Source: Marinobacter sp. F3R08 (lineage in GTDB: Bacteria; Pseudomonadota; Gammaproteobacteria; Pseudomonadales; Oleiphilaceae). From it: a DNA stretch of 64,000 nucleotides. Below, piece after piece: positions 45,430 to 54,597 of the stretch (positions are counted from its first letter, which is position 1; the number at the start of each line of letters is the position of its first letter). Location of the stretch: contig NZ_JAHKPI010000020.1 of assembly GCF_018860425.1 (NCBI RefSeq), positions 434,001-498,000 of the forward strand. The letters run 5' to 3'. Both the position numbers and the translations under genes were made by a program. The notes beneath the pieces are model-generated. The model searched no databases. It saw only the letters and a program-made list of their open reading frames with translations, and was not told the DNA's origin.

Positions 45430-47094
45430 TCACGCCTTGGCCTTCCACTCCTCTTCCTGCAGCGCCCGCCACATCAGTTTGCCGGTGGGCGACTTCGGCA
45501 GCTGATCAACAAAATCAATCAGCGCAGGAATCTTGTAGGCCGCCATCTGCGACTTGCACCAGGTGATGATGTCGTCTGCGGAGAGGTTGTCCGCCTCTGG
45601 GGTCAGTACGATACAGGCTTTCACCGTCTCACCGCGCTTGGGGTCCGGAGAGGAAATAACGCAGACTTCGTGGATACCGGGGTGACGGTACATCATACCT
45701 TCAACCTCTGAGGGCCAGACCTTGAAGCCGGATGCATTAATCATCCGTTTTACCCGGTCCACCATGAAGAAATAACCCTCTTCATCGTAGTAACCCAGAT
45801 CACCGGTGCGGAAAAAGCGCTTGCCATCAATCTCCACGAACGCCGCTTCGGTTTCTGCGGGACGTTTCCAATACCCAATCGTCACCTGAGGACCGTTGGA
45901 GACAATTTCACCCGTCTCTCCGGGACCTTTTTCCTCCAGGGTTTCGACATCTATGATCCGGCTATCAACATCAAACACCGGGATACCCAGGCACTGGGGC
46001 TTCGGGCGATTCGAGGGGTTGATGTGGGTCGCGGCCATGGTTTCGGACAAGCCATAACCTTCAATGTAGTCCAGCCCGGTCATGGCCTTGAGCTTGGCCG
46101 CGACCGCCTCGGGCATGGCTGCGCCACCACCTCCGATGGTGGTCAGGCTGCTCAGGTCATACTGTCCAATGTCCGGGTTGGACAGGAAGTCCACCGCCAT
46201 GGTGACTATGTTGGCCCAGGCAGTCACTTTGTATCGTTCAATCAGACGCGCGGCCGTAGTGCGGTCCCAGCGGGTCATGATCACCGACGTGGAAGCACTG
46301 TATATCGGGCTGTTCATGGAACCGGTCATGCCGGTGACATGGAAGAACGGCAGGGTTGCAAGCTGAACCGTATTGGCGGTACTCAGATTCCAGAAGGCCC
46401 GGTGCACAGCTGTTGCCATCAGGCTGCGATGCGTATGCACGCAGCCCTTGGGCGCCCCGGTCGTACCGGAGCTGTAGGGAATCACCGAGAGATCTTCAGG
46501 ACCGGCTGTGTGGGCAGAGGGCGCATAAGCCTGTGCCAGTGCGTGCTCCCAGCTCACCATACCTTCCGTCTCGCTCGTCCATGGAGGAGCAGCCACTTCG
46601 GCCGGCAAATCCAGATCAGTATCCGGAGCGATGTACGTGTTATAGGACGCCACCACAATATGGTTGAGATCGGTGGTCTCCAACAACGGGCTGATAAAAT
46701 CGACCAGTTCCTGGCCCGCCAGGCAGACGCTGGCGCCGGTATCGGCAATGAAGTGTTCCAGTTCGGCAGCCCTGTTCATCGGATTGACCGGAATCACAAC
46801 CGCATCGGCACGCAAAATGGCGTAATAGGCGATCACATACTGGGGCGAGTTCTGCATGAAGAGCATCACCCGATCGCCTTTTTGCACTCCCCTGGACTGC
46901 AAATAACCGGCCATGATCTCAACTTCATCGAACAATTGACGGTAAGTCACAGGCGCATCGTAGAAAATAATGGCGGTCTGGTCCGGATAACGTCGCGCCG
47001 AAATTTCCAGGTTGGTAAACACACTGGTCTGGGGAAGCTGCAGACTTTTGGGCAGCTCTCTTGGCCAAACGGCGTGATGGCGGGTAAATGTCAT
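45430..47094 (-). CDS. AMP-forming acyl-CoA synthetase
   Basis: A 554-residue ANL-superfamily ligase activating a carboxylic acid to its CoA thioester. P-loop IPYSSGTTGAPKGCVHTHRS (about 205), GYGLSETMA, the hinge/ATP motif FRTGDLGYYDEEGYFF and catalytic Lys in PKSPTGKLMWR are visible. It is the last gene of a minus-strand operon that also encodes a kinase, acyl-CoA dehydrogenase, two SDRs and a thioesterase, so it probably performs the first step of the pathway, as LvaE does in levulinate catabolism. Confidence 0.92.
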   Translation of the reverse strand: MTFTRHHAVWPRELPKSLQLPQTSVFTNLEISARRYPDQTAIIFYDAPVTYRQLFDEVEIMAGYLQSRGVQKGDRVMLFMQNSPQYVIAYYAILRADAVVIPVNPMNRAAELEHFIADTGASVCLAGQELVDFISPLLETTDLNHIVVASYNTYIAPDTDLDLPAEVAAPPWTSETEGMVSWEHALAQAYAPSAHTAGPEDLSVIPYSSGTTGAPKGCVHTHRSLMATAVHRAFWNLSTANTVQLATLPFFHVTGMTGSMNSPIYSASTSVIMTRWDRTTAARLIERYKVTAWANIVTMAVDFLSNPDIGQYDLSSLTTIGGGGAAMPEAVAAKLKAMTGLDYIEGYGLSETMAATHINPSNRPKPQCLGIPVFDVDSRIIDVETLEEKGPGETGEIVSNGPQVTIGYWKRPAETEAAFVEIDGKRFFRTGDLGYYDEEGYFFMVDRVKRMINASGFKVWPSEVEGMMYRHPGIHEVCVISSPDPKRGETVKACIVLTPEADNLSADDIITWCKSQMAAYKIPALIDFVDQLPKSPTGKLMWRALQEEEWKAKA

Positions 47095-47117
47095 TATTGT
47101 GATCCCCTTGATTCGAT

Positions 47118-47897
47118 TCAGTGAGCCGCTTTCGCAGCAAGATCAAACACTTCGATACCACCGGGCAGAGGTTCCCGGTGACGCAACGGCGTGATAGCGA
47201 TCGCCTTGTCCCGCAGCACGCTGACGTCCTCATCGGGTGCCACGATATGACGGGAGCTACGATCGAACCCCAGCCACCAATACGGCAGGCTACGGGCATC
47301 CTGGCCAGCCAGCAGGCGCGCGCGCCGGATTGAGCCGTTGGACTGTTTGCACCACCGCGCGTGAGCAATGGCGTCGGCATCACAGGCGGGAAAATTCACA
47401 TTCCAGGCGCGGCACTGGCCAGGCTGCCACAATCGCCGCACAACGGTTTCGCCAAAGCGGGTAACCGGTGACCAATCCACCCCCTCGCGGCTCAGAAAAG
47501 CCTGGCTCAGAGCAATCGCCGGTATCCCCATGTGCTCGGCGCTGAGCACGGCACCAACGGTGCCGGAATACTGAACCGAGTCACTGATATTGGCACCGCA
47601 GTTTACCCCCGACAGCACCAGATCAGGCGGTGCTTCTCCGAACCACTGGGCCAGCGCATAGAGCACGCAGTCTGCCGGTGTGCCGGAAATTGCATAGCGC
47701 CTGGTGCTATGCTCGTAGACCCGTAACGGGTCGTGGATGGAAATGCTCTGACCCGCGCCGCTGCGGTCGTGTTCCGGGGCCACCACCCAGACTTCCTCAC
47801 CCAGGTTGCGGGCAATCTGCTCCAGCACTTTCAGGCCCGGAGCGTTGATACCGTCATCGTTGGTGATCAGAATCCGTTTGACGATGGGCTCGTTCAT
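47118..47897 (-). CDS. surE: SurE-family 5'/3'-nucleotidase or phosphatase
   Basis: A 259-residue SurE-fold metal-dependent phosphatase. Metal ligands are in ITNDDGINAPG (Asp-Asp), DRSGAGQSIS (Ser) and LSGVNCGANISD (Asn). The canonical surE sits in the pcm-nlpD-rpoS cluster; this copy is instead inside a catabolic operon, its start overlapping the stop of a phosphotransferase gene (ATGA). It may hydrolyse a phosphorylated pathway intermediate or a stalled phospho-acid; this is inference. The C-terminal 100 residues are divergent from housekeeping SurE. It is 23 bp upstream of the CoA ligase gene. Confidence 0.92.
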   Translation of the reverse strand: MNEPIVKRILITNDDGINAPGLKVLEQIARNLGEEVWVVAPEHDRSGAGQSISIHDPLRVYEHSTRRYAISGTPADCVLYALAQWFGEAPPDLVLSGVNCGANISDSVQYSGTVGAVLSAEHMGIPAIALSQAFLSREGVDWSPVTRFGETVVRRLWQPGQCRAWNVNFPACDADAIAHARWCKQSNGSIRRARLLAGQDARSLPYWWLGFDRSSRHIVAPDEDVSVLRDKAIAITPLRHREPLPGGIEVFDLAAKAAH

Positions 47898-48958
47898 GAT
47901 CGACCTCCCTGGCTGGCAATACGCCAGCCAGCCTCGGCCAGCATGCTGGCTCTTTTGCCGACCTGCAGAGCGTCGGCGTTAGCGGCGTTGCCCTGCAAAG
48001 CGCGGGCATAGACGCCCTGAACGATCGCCGCGAGTCGGAACAGGGAAAACGCCAGGAACACATGCCAGTCGGCAATGCCGTCACGCCCCGTTTTCTGACA
48101 GTATCGGGTGATGATTTCCTGCTCATCGGGAACACCCAATGCTTCCAGATCCTCACCCTGCAATCCGCGCATGCCTTCCAGGTCAGAAGGTAAATGATAG
48201 GGCAGACAGAAATAGGCCAGGTCCGCCAGCGGGTGCCCCAGGGTGGACAGCTCCCAATCAAGAATGGCGATTACCTCAGGTCTGTCCGGTGCCAGCATCA
48301 GGTTGCCCAAACGATAGTCACCATGCGCGATGGCACATTCGTCGGTGGACGGCAGGTTTTCAGGCAGCCACGCCATGAGCCTGTCCATGGCTTCCAGGTC
48401 AGCCGTTTTTGAGGCCATGTATTGCTTGGTCCACCGGGATACCTGGCGCGCCACATACCCCTCCGCACGGCCAAAATCGCCGAGCCCCACGGCTTTGACA
48501 TCCACCGTATGCAAGGCCGCCAGGGTATCGATAGCGGACAGATGAGCCGGCATCCGTTCCTGACGGTCCAGCGCACGCAATGCCGGGTGACTGACGATAC
48601 GACCTTCCAGATAGTCCATCACATAGAACGGTGTACCGATAATACTGCTGTCTTCACAAAACGCCCGGGTAGCCGGCACCGGCACATGGGTGTGCTCCGA
48701 CAAAGCCCGCATGACTTTGTATTCCCGCTCCACCATGTGCGCAGAGGGTAACGTCTTTCCGGGGGGTTTTTTGCGCAGCACGTACTGACCGCTGTCGGAG
48801 TCCAGCAAGAATGTAGGATTGGACTGGCCACCCTGGAATTGCCGGACATTCAGTGTTGAGCCGAAGCCGGGGATCACATGCTGCAGCCAGCCAAGGAGGC
48901 TGGCTTCATCGAACTGATGGGCTGGCAGTACGGCCACCAGCTCTGGGGTAATGCTCAT
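47894..48958 (-). CDS. APH-fold acyl-CoA kinase (LvaA/ACAD10-11 kinase-like)
   Basis: A 354-residue aminoglycoside-phosphotransferase-fold kinase. It has a nucleotide loop (QFQGGQSNPTFLLDSD), catalytic Brenner motif AHGDYRLGNLML with Asp, metal motif ILDWELSTLGHPLADLAYF, and FALFRLAAIVQG-type end. The sequence style matches the kinase domain of human ACAD10/ACAD11 and bacterial LvaA, which phosphorylate the 4-hydroxyl of 4-hydroxyacyl-CoA. Downstream acyl-CoA dehydrogenase-like enzymes then remove the phosphate. Here the matching dehydrogenase is two genes upstream. The ATG at 48958 is chosen over 49006, which lacks a ribosome binding site. Overlaps surE by 4 bp. Confidence 0.9.
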   Translation of the reverse strand: MSITPELVAVLPAHQFDEASLLGWLQHVIPGFGSTLNVRQFQGGQSNPTFLLDSDSGQYVLRKKPPGKTLPSAHMVEREYKVMRALSEHTHVPVPATRAFCEDSSIIGTPFYVMDYLEGRIVSHPALRALDRQERMPAHLSAIDTLAALHTVDVKAVGLGDFGRAEGYVARQVSRWTKQYMASKTADLEAMDRLMAWLPENLPSTDECAIAHGDYRLGNLMLAPDRPEVIAILDWELSTLGHPLADLAYFCLPYHLPSDLEGMRGLQGEDLEALGVPDEQEIITRYCQKTGRDGIADWHVFLAFSLFRLAAIVQGVYARALQGNAANADALQVGKRASMLAEAGWRIASQGGRS

Positions 48959-49024
48959 GGTTATGGTTGCCTTCGTTTTTAGTGGCCGCGACCGGCGGGC
49001 GGGCATGCCTGCGGGAAAGATGTC

Positions 49025-49792
49025 CTAGCAGATGGTTTCGCCGCCGTCGGCGACGATGACCTGTCCGGTGATATAAGCACTCGCTCTGGTGGACAGAAAT
49101 ACCGCCAGGCCCGCGATATCAACCGGATCGCCAATGCGGCGCAACGGGGTTTTGTCCTCGGCCCGCTTAACCCGCACAGGATCTTCCCACAGCGCTTTCG
49201 CGAAATCGGTTTTTATCAGGCCAGGGGCGATGCTGTTTACGCGAATACCTCTCGGACCCCACTCTACCGCCAGGTTACGTGCCAAGGCTGCTTCAGCGGC
49301 CTTGGACACACCGTAGGTGCCAATGGTGGTGTTACCCCGGATACCGGCAATGCTGGACAGAAGCACAACAGCACCTTCGCCTTTCACGGCCATCTGCGGC
49401 AGTACCATATTGCTGAGCCAGAAGGTGCCTTTGACATTGGTGTCCATGATCTTGTCCCAGGCCTCGTCCGTCATATCGGCGGTTGTTCCGTACACCGGGT
49501 TGGTGGCCGCATTGCACACCAGAACATCAATAGAGCCCCAGGCTTCATTGGTTTTATCCACCAGGTTCTGCAAGTCGCTTTTCCTGCCCACGTGGCAGGG
49601 AATTGCAATGGCCTCGAAGCCTTGTGCTTTCAGTTCACTGGCCACCTGCTCGCAGGCTTCGGCCTTGCGACTGGATATCACGACTCGTGCGCCGAGTCGC
49701 GCCATTTCCTCCGCAATGGAACGGCCGATACCTTTGGTGGAACCGGTAATCAGAGCAACTTTTCCTGTCATGTCAAACAGCGGATTTGTCAT
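49025..49792 (-). CDS. Short-chain dehydrogenase/reductase 1
   Basis: A 255-residue classical SDR. The NAD(P) loop is TGSTKGIGRS, the catalytic tetrad comprises NAATN (Asn), Ser in LLSSIAG and Tyr-Lys in YGVSKAA, and the C-terminal is TGQVIVADGG. It oxidises or reduces a hydroxyl/keto group. Between the kinase and the ACAD10/11-type gene it may act as the 3-hydroxyacyl-CoA dehydrogenase of the pathway (the LvaD counterpart). It has 66- and 81-bp spacers on either side, same strand. Confidence 0.9.
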   Translation of the reverse strand: MTNPLFDMTGKVALITGSTKGIGRSIAEEMARLGARVVISSRKAEACEQVASELKAQGFEAIAIPCHVGRKSDLQNLVDKTNEAWGSIDVLVCNAATNPVYGTTADMTDEAWDKIMDTNVKGTFWLSNMVLPQMAVKGEGAVVLLSSIAGIRGNTTIGTYGVSKAAEAALARNLAVEWGPRGIRVNSIAPGLIKTDFAKALWEDPVRVKRAEDKTPLRRIGDPVDIAGLAVFLSTRASAYITGQVIVADGGETIC

Positions 49793-49873
49793 TATTAGAT
49801 CCTCGAGCTGAACACGTGTGGAACGAACAGGGTTTGACCTGTTCGCTCATGCACCCGGACAACGGGCGAAAAA

Positions 49874-51076
49874 TCAGCGGTACTGACCAAGTTCGATCTT
49901 GGCCACGGAATCCAGATGGACCTCATCGGGGCCATCCGCCAGTCGAAGAGTGCGCACCTTGGCCCAGGCTTCTGCCAGGAAGGTGTCCTGCGACACTCCG
50001 GCTCCACCGTGCACCTGAATGGCCCGATCCAGTACCTTCAACGCCATGCTCGGCGCGATCACCTTGATCATCGCAATTTCCTGACGCGCCACCTTGTTAC
50101 CAACGGTGTCCATCATGTGGGCGGCCTTCAACGTCATCAGCCGCGCCTGCTCAATCTCGATGCGGCTGCGGGCAATGTCCTTGCGGATGGAATCGAAACT
50201 GGACAGCGGCTTACCAAAGGCTTCACGGGCATTGGCGCGCTGGCACATCAGTTCCAGTGCGCGCTCGGCAACACCGATGGTGCGCATGCAATGGTGAATG
50301 CGGCCCGGCCCAAGGCGGCCCTGGGCGATTTCAAAACCACGCCCCTCACCCAGCAATATGTTGCTGGCAGGAACCCGCACGTTTTCGTAGTGAATCTCGG
50401 CATGACCGTGAGGCGCATGATCATAACCAAACACCGTCAGTGGCCGGATCAGTTTCACGCCGGGCGCATCCAGAGGCACCAGAATCATCGACTGTTGCTG
50501 ATGCCTGGGCGCAGTCGGATCGGTTTTACCCATGACGATGGCGATCCTGGAAGATGTCGTCATGGCACCGGATGACCACCACTTTTTACCGTTAATCACA
50601 TACTCATCGCCCTCACGACGAATCTCGCAGGCAATATTCGTGGCATCAGAGGACGCCACCTCCGGCTCCGTCATGGAAAAACAGGAGCGGATCTCACCGT
50701 CCAGAAGCGGCTTCAACCACTGATCCTGCTGTTCCTTGTTACCGTAGCGGGCAATGGTTTCCATGTTGCCGGTATCCGGCGCCGAGCAATTGAATACCTC
50801 GGGCGCCATGGAGGAGCGGCCCATGACCTCACACAGGTGCGCGTACTCATAATTGGTCAGGCCAGCACCGAATTCACTTTCCGGCAGAAACAGGTTCCAG
50901 AGACCGACAGATTTCGCCTTTGCCTTGAGTTCCTCAATGATGGGTACCGGCGCCCAGCGATTCTGCGCCTGTTCCAGCTGCTCATGGTATTTGTGCTCAT
51001 TCGGATAAATGTACGCATCCATGAACTCGATCAACTGTGCCTGGAGCTTTTGCGCTTTATCAGACAACTCAAACAT
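49874..51076 (-). CDS. ACAD10/11-type acyl-CoA dehydrogenase
   Basis: A 400-residue acyl-CoA dehydrogenase-fold protein with the distinctive ACAD10/11 wording [64 protein letters not shown]. At the catalytic-base site it reads [12 protein letters not shown], that is Asp instead of Glu. In human ACAD10/11 and LvaC-type proteins this fold converts 4-phosphorylated acyl-CoAs (with phosphate loss) rather than performing plain dehydrogenation. Together with the APH kinase in the same operon this supports a 4-hydroxyacid pathway. Strongly diagnostic sequence; the reaction is transferred from the family. Confidence 0.93.
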   Translation of the reverse strand: MFELSDKAQKLQAQLIEFMDAYIYPNEHKYHEQLEQAQNRWAPVPIIEELKAKAKSVGLWNLFLPESEFGAGLTNYEYAHLCEVMGRSSMAPEVFNCSAPDTGNMETIARYGNKEQQDQWLKPLLDGEIRSCFSMTEPEVASSDATNIACEIRREGDEYVINGKKWWSSGAMTTSSRIAIVMGKTDPTAPRHQQQSMILVPLDAPGVKLIRPLTVFGYDHAPHGHAEIHYENVRVPASNILLGEGRGFEIAQGRLGPGRIHHCMRTIGVAERALELMCQRANAREAFGKPLSSFDSIRKDIARSRIEIEQARLMTLKAAHMMDTVGNKVARQEIAMIKVIAPSMALKVLDRAIQVHGGAGVSQDTFLAEAWAKVRTLRLADGPDEVHLDSVAKIELGQYR

Positions 51077-51123
51077 GTCCGGTTCCTCTTGGTGTTGTTG
51101 TCATTGAATCGGTAGCCGTTTCG

Positions 51124-51564
51124 TTAAATCGGAACGCCCTCTGGTCCATCGCTGCCAGACCGGATACGAAAGGTGCCTTCGGCCATGGCCAGCAAGTTAC
51201 CCTCCTGGTCATGGACCTCTCCGGTGCTGTTGAAAATACGACGGCCTCCAGCCCGCTTGTGGCCCGTGATACGGATGGTGCCGCCAGAACATTGGCCGGT
51301 GAAGGTAGTTGTCAGAGACAGGGTGATCGCTTTGCGCATTCGGCCGGGGTATGGGCAATAAGTGCCAGCCTGAGCCAGCACTATATCCAGCAGCGAGGTG
51401 AGTACGCCTCCGTGAATAACCCCGCCCAGGTTCAGGTGCCGGGGCTGTATTTCCAGCTCCAGAACCGCTTCATTCTCTGCCCAGGAAACCTGCCGATAAC
51501 CCAGCAGACTGTGAAAACCGGGCAGGTCTTTGCCATCGGTAAACAGGGCCTCGTGCTCACTCAT
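51124..51564 (-). CDS. PaaI-type hotdog thioesterase
   Basis: A 146-residue single hotdog domain with the PaaI/4HBT-II signature LGGVIHGGVLTSLLDIVLAQAG (His and Asp near 55-70) and LSLTTTFTGQCSGGTIRITG. It hydrolyses acyl- or aryl-CoA thioesters, here perhaps recycling CoA from blocked intermediates. Its start overlaps the end of the upstream SDR gene by 4 bp, so the two are coupled. Confidence 0.9.
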   Translation of the reverse strand: MSEHEALFTDGKDLPGFHSLLGYRQVSWAENEAVLELEIQPRHLNLGGVIHGGVLTSLLDIVLAQAGTYCPYPGRMRKAITLSLTTTFTGQCSGGTIRITGHKRAGGRRIFNSTGEVHDQEGNLLAMAEGTFRIRSGSDGPEGVPI

Positions 51565-52358
51565 AACACTTTCATTCCTGGGAGGTTCAGGGAGGCGGTA
51601 TTGCCGCCGTCCACAGGGAGGGACTGACCGGTTATGTAACTGGCATCGTCGCTTGCGAGAAACAGAATAGCCGCAGCAATTTCTTCAGGATCACCATACC
51701 GGCGCAGCTCACAACGAGCGCCCAGCTTGTGAGCCTTCTCGTTGGCCCGGGCATAATCAAACACCGCCCGGGTCATACCGGTTTCCACCAGCCCCGGACA
51801 CACGGCGTTGACCCGAACATTGTCGCCACCAAGGTCACAGGCCGCGGTCATGGTCAGGTTGATCACACCCGCTTTCGAAGCACTGTAGGCATTTCCCCCC
51901 GCCCCGGACCGGATACCGGCTACGGAAGCGGTATTGACGATCGCACCAAGATTACGATCCTGCATGTGCGGAGCGACATGCTTGATGGTCAGCATGGTGC
52001 CGACCAGATTCACCGCCAGCACCTGTTCCCACTCAGCGCGGTTATTCCCGGTCACCGCCGGATGCCCTCCGGAGGTGCTGGCAATGCCGGCGACATTACA
52101 CAGCACATCGATCTGCCCAAAGGCCGTCATGGTGGCCTTCACCAGCGCGGCCACCTGGTCCTCACTGGCTACATCCACCACCCGGCGCAGGCGTGCCGTC
52201 CTCTCCGGGAGCTGGTTCTCAGTCTCCACCAGGCCAGCTTCCGCTATATCCACCAGCACCACCGAAGCGCCTTCCTGCGCCAGGCGCACGGCTGTCGCAC
52301 GGCCAATACCGCTGCCGGCGCCAGTGACAATGGCTACCCGTTGATCAAACCGCCCCAT
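51561..52358 (-). CDS. Short-chain dehydrogenase/reductase 2
   Basis: A 265-residue SDR with TGAGSGIGRATAVRLAQ (cofactor loop), NVAGIAS, Ser in VNTASVAG, Tyr-Lys in YSASKAGV and TGQSLPVDGG. The Asp at the end of strand 2 (VVLVDIAEAG) suggests NAD preference. First gene of the minus-strand operon, overlapping the thioesterase. Likely oxidises a secondary alcohol of the incoming substrate, or works as a 3-hydroxyacyl-CoA dehydrogenase. Confidence 0.9.
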   Translation of the reverse strand: MGRFDQRVAIVTGAGSGIGRATAVRLAQEGASVVLVDIAEAGLVETENQLPERTARLRRVVDVASEDQVAALVKATMTAFGQIDVLCNVAGIASTSGGHPAVTGNNRAEWEQVLAVNLVGTMLTIKHVAPHMQDRNLGAIVNTASVAGIRSGAGGNAYSASKAGVINLTMTAACDLGGDNVRVNAVCPGLVETGMTRAVFDYARANEKAHKLGARCELRRYGDPEEIAAAILFLASDDASYITGQSLPVDGGNTASLNLPGMKVL

Positions 52359-52916
52359 ATCCTTGCTCCCCGGACTGTCTCGTTATTGTTGATGGTGTTG
52401 GAGCCTTCCAGATCCATTAATTTGTCACGCCTTCCGGCTTTGAGTCAACATAAACGAAAGGTGATTTCACTAGATAAAACACCCTAACACCGCAGAGAAC
52501 AAAAATGAAAAGTAAAAGCGAGATATGTGTATTCATGCAGCCATGATTCCCAATGCATCAATGATTCCTCGCGCAACGGATCCGCCCACACATCCATTCC
52601 CGCTGCGACCTCCCGCCATACAAGGGCAGGGAGTGCGTTGCCGGGGCGCGTACTCCCTGCGGGATCCTGCTCTCTGGCACCTGAGAGCGGCTTGGGCAGC
52701 CACTCTATCCGGCACCCCCTCTTCATCTAGCCTTCCTTAACACACGGCAATCAACGACCGGCTAACCGCCTATTGCAAAAAACCGGACGTGTGTTAGATT
52801 CAGAGAACGCAATTCACCATGCAGTTAACAATTCTGCACAGTGAAACACGGAAATACCCATTGGTCATAAACAAAAACTGAATAAGTCACAAATACAACA
52901 ACGAATGAGGCCAACC
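52359..52916. other. Divergent control region between SDR operon and TRAP operon
   Basis: A 558-bp gap. The outer 140 bp on the SDR side and the 150 bp before dctP are AT-rich and should hold the promoters. The centre (about 52610-52735) is GC-rich and carries nested hairpins, listed separately. A minus-strand 80-codon frame (52484-52726) has a good AAGGAAGG site 5 bp before its ATG but no coding-like composition; it remains doubtful. Confidence 0.5.
52610..52735. other. Structured GC-rich element (possible leader RNA or operator)
   Basis: Three hairpins are visible: a 12-bp stem GCAGGGAGTGCG / CGTACTCCCTGC (one wobble on the plus strand), GCTCTC / GAGAGC with an 8-nt loop, and AGAGTGGCT / AGCCGCTCT (minus-strand reading). 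The last two share the same GCTCTC bases and so exclude each other, as in a switch. The minus-strand tract CTCTCAGGTGCCAGAGAGCAGG recalls the 3' part of glycine aptamers, but the rest of that motif is not convincing. Strand and role are open. Confidence 0.4.
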
Positions 52917-53963
52917 ATGACTCTGCTTACCAACACCCGAAGAAAACTGACGGTCTTTGCCACCGCACTTACTCTTGGCGTGTCGGCCGCCCTCGTCGCC
53001 ACACCCGCCGCTGCACAGGATACGTTTACCTGGAAAGTCCAGTCCCACTGGCCCGGCTCCAGCAGCTCCTATACGGACAGTCTCGGTCGTATCAAGCGGG
53101 TTCTCGAAGAGCGCACAGACGGTCGACTGAAGCTCCAGCTCTATGAAGCCGGGGCCCTGTTCAAGGCTAAAGAAACCTTCAACGCTGTCAGTCGCGGCAT
53201 CCTTGAGATGGGTACGATTTCTCCGTCTTACGCACAGGACAAAGTGTCTCTGGCTGGAATTGCCTCAGGCCTTCCATTTGCCTTCCGTAACGTCTGGGAG
53301 GCGGCCTACTTTCATCAGAACATGGGCTTCGAACAGATGCTTCGTGATGAAGCTGCCGAACATGGGGTCTACTGGGCCACTGATAAGGTATATCCCACAG
53401 AAATGGTTGTTAAAAAGCCGATTGAAAGCTGGGAAGACTTCACCAGCCTGAAGATCCGCTCCTCGGGCGCCCTGCAAAGCTTCCTGACCGAGGCTGGCGC
53501 GGCCGCTTCCTACATCCCGGGCAGCGAACTCTATTCCGCCCTGGACTCAGGCATTGTCGACGGAGCCCACTGGGGCGCAGCCCAGGGTGCTTTCAGCATG
53601 GGACTGTATGAAGTCGCGAAATACCATGTGCAGCCTGCCCTGAACATTGCCGGCACCGACGTCATCATTGTTAGCCAGAAAGCACTGAACAAGCTGCCAG
53701 AAGACATGCAGCAAATCGTCAAGGATGCCCTCGACGAGCAATTCTGGGTGCGCACAAACGAATACCAGTACAAAGAACGTACCACCCTGGCCAAAGCCAT
53801 TGCAGAGCATGGGGTGCAAGTCAACGTATTGCCCGATGAAGTGCAGGACAAGCTGGTCGCCACCGCCCAGGGCATGTGGGATGAAGAGGGCAAGCGCAGC
53901 GAGAATGCCAAGAAAGCACTCGATATGCTGAAAAGCTACCTGGCTGACCTTGGCTATCTCTGA
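52917..53963 (+). CDS. dctP: TRAP transporter solute-binding subunit
   Basis: A 348-residue periplasmic DctP-family binding protein. It has a signal peptide (VFATALTLGVSAALVATPAAA, cleavage before QDTF), the characteristic Arg-containing KIRSSGALQSF segment (about 180, carboxylate anchor), and the hinge QVNVLPDEVQ. It captures an organic acid for the DctQM membrane pair. The ATG at 52917 has GAGG 7 bp upstream; an ATG four codons earlier does not. Divergent from the catabolic operon, its ligand may be that pathway's substrate. Confidence 0.94.
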   Translation: MTLLTNTRRKLTVFATALTLGVSAALVATPAAAQDTFTWKVQSHWPGSSSSYTDSLGRIKRVLEERTDGRLKLQLYEAGALFKAKETFNAVSRGILEMGTISPSYAQDKVSLAGIASGLPFAFRNVWEAAYFHQNMGFEQMLRDEAAEHGVYWATDKVYPTEMVVKKPIESWEDFTSLKIRSSGALQSFLTEAGAAASYIPGSELYSALDSGIVDGAHWGAAQGAFSMGLYEVAKYHVQPALNIAGTDVIIVSQKALNKLPEDMQQIVKDALDEQFWVRTNEYQYKERTTLAKAIAEHGVQVNVLPDEVQDKLVATAQGMWDEEGKRSENAKKALDMLKSYLADLGYL

Positions 53964-54048
53964 TAGCACGTTGCTCTGACCAGGGCCGGGGTCCCCGACT
54001 CCGGCCCTTCAGTCCCGGAACCAAACCAACATCCCGTGGGAGCGTGCC

Positions 54049-54597
54049 ATGAGTGTGATAATCGCCGCATTCATGAGAGGGGTTACCCGTCTCAATGATT
54101 TCATCGGCCGGTGGATAGCCCTTCTGATTTTCGCAATGTTTGCCTTCCTGCTGCTTGAGGTAGGGTTCCGGTATCTGTTCAATTCACCCACCGTTTGGAC
54201 CAACGAACTCACCCAGATGGTGTTCGGCATTTATGCGGTCATGTCCGGCGGTTACATCATGGCCCATCGGGGCCACGTCAACGTTGACCTTCTACACTCG
54301 CATCTCAAGCCCAGAAAGCGGGCGTTCCTGGACATTGCCACCTCCCTGGTGTTCTTCATTTTCACCCTCGCCCTGTTGTGGTTCGGGGTCGATATGGCCC
54401 AGGAATCCATGTCCAGCTGGGAGACCTCCTATTCCGCCTGGAATCCACCCATCTGGCCGGTGAAGCTTGCCATCCCCGTGGGTACCGCGTTGCTGGTTCT
54501 GCAAGGACTGGTGAAACTGCTGGAAGACATCGCCGTGGCTTTCAACCTGGATTACTACACGCCGCAAGAAACCGGATCTGAAGGAGATCAGCTGTGA
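54049..54597 (+). CDS. dctQ: TRAP transporter small permease
   Basis: A 182-residue membrane protein with four predicted helices and the DctQ motif FRYLFNSPTVWTNELTQ near 45-60, followed by GHVNVDLLHSHL. It forms a complex with DctM. It is 85 bp downstream of dctP, and its stop overlaps the dctM start (GTGA). Confidence 0.93.
   Translation: MSVIIAAFMRGVTRLNDFIGRWIALLIFAMFAFLLLEVGFRYLFNSPTVWTNELTQMVFGIYAVMSGGYIMAHRGHVNVDLLHSHLKPRKRAFLDIATSLVFFIFTLALLWFGVDMAQESMSSWETSYSAWNPPIWPVKLAIPVGTALLVLQGLVKLLEDIAVAFNLDYYTPQETGSEGDQL

Noticed and set aside
52484..52726. 80-codon minus-strand frame with good AAGGAAGG site
   Set aside because: Composition is Arg/Pro/Trp-rich with no fold or signal, and it runs through the hairpin-rich element. 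It is more likely structured noncoding DNA, though not excluded.
52610..52735. Glycine riboswitch
   Set aside because: Only the 3' tract is similar; the GGAGAG 5' strand, the P2 arm and the GCCGAAGG core are missing or badly altered, so only a generic structured element is reported.
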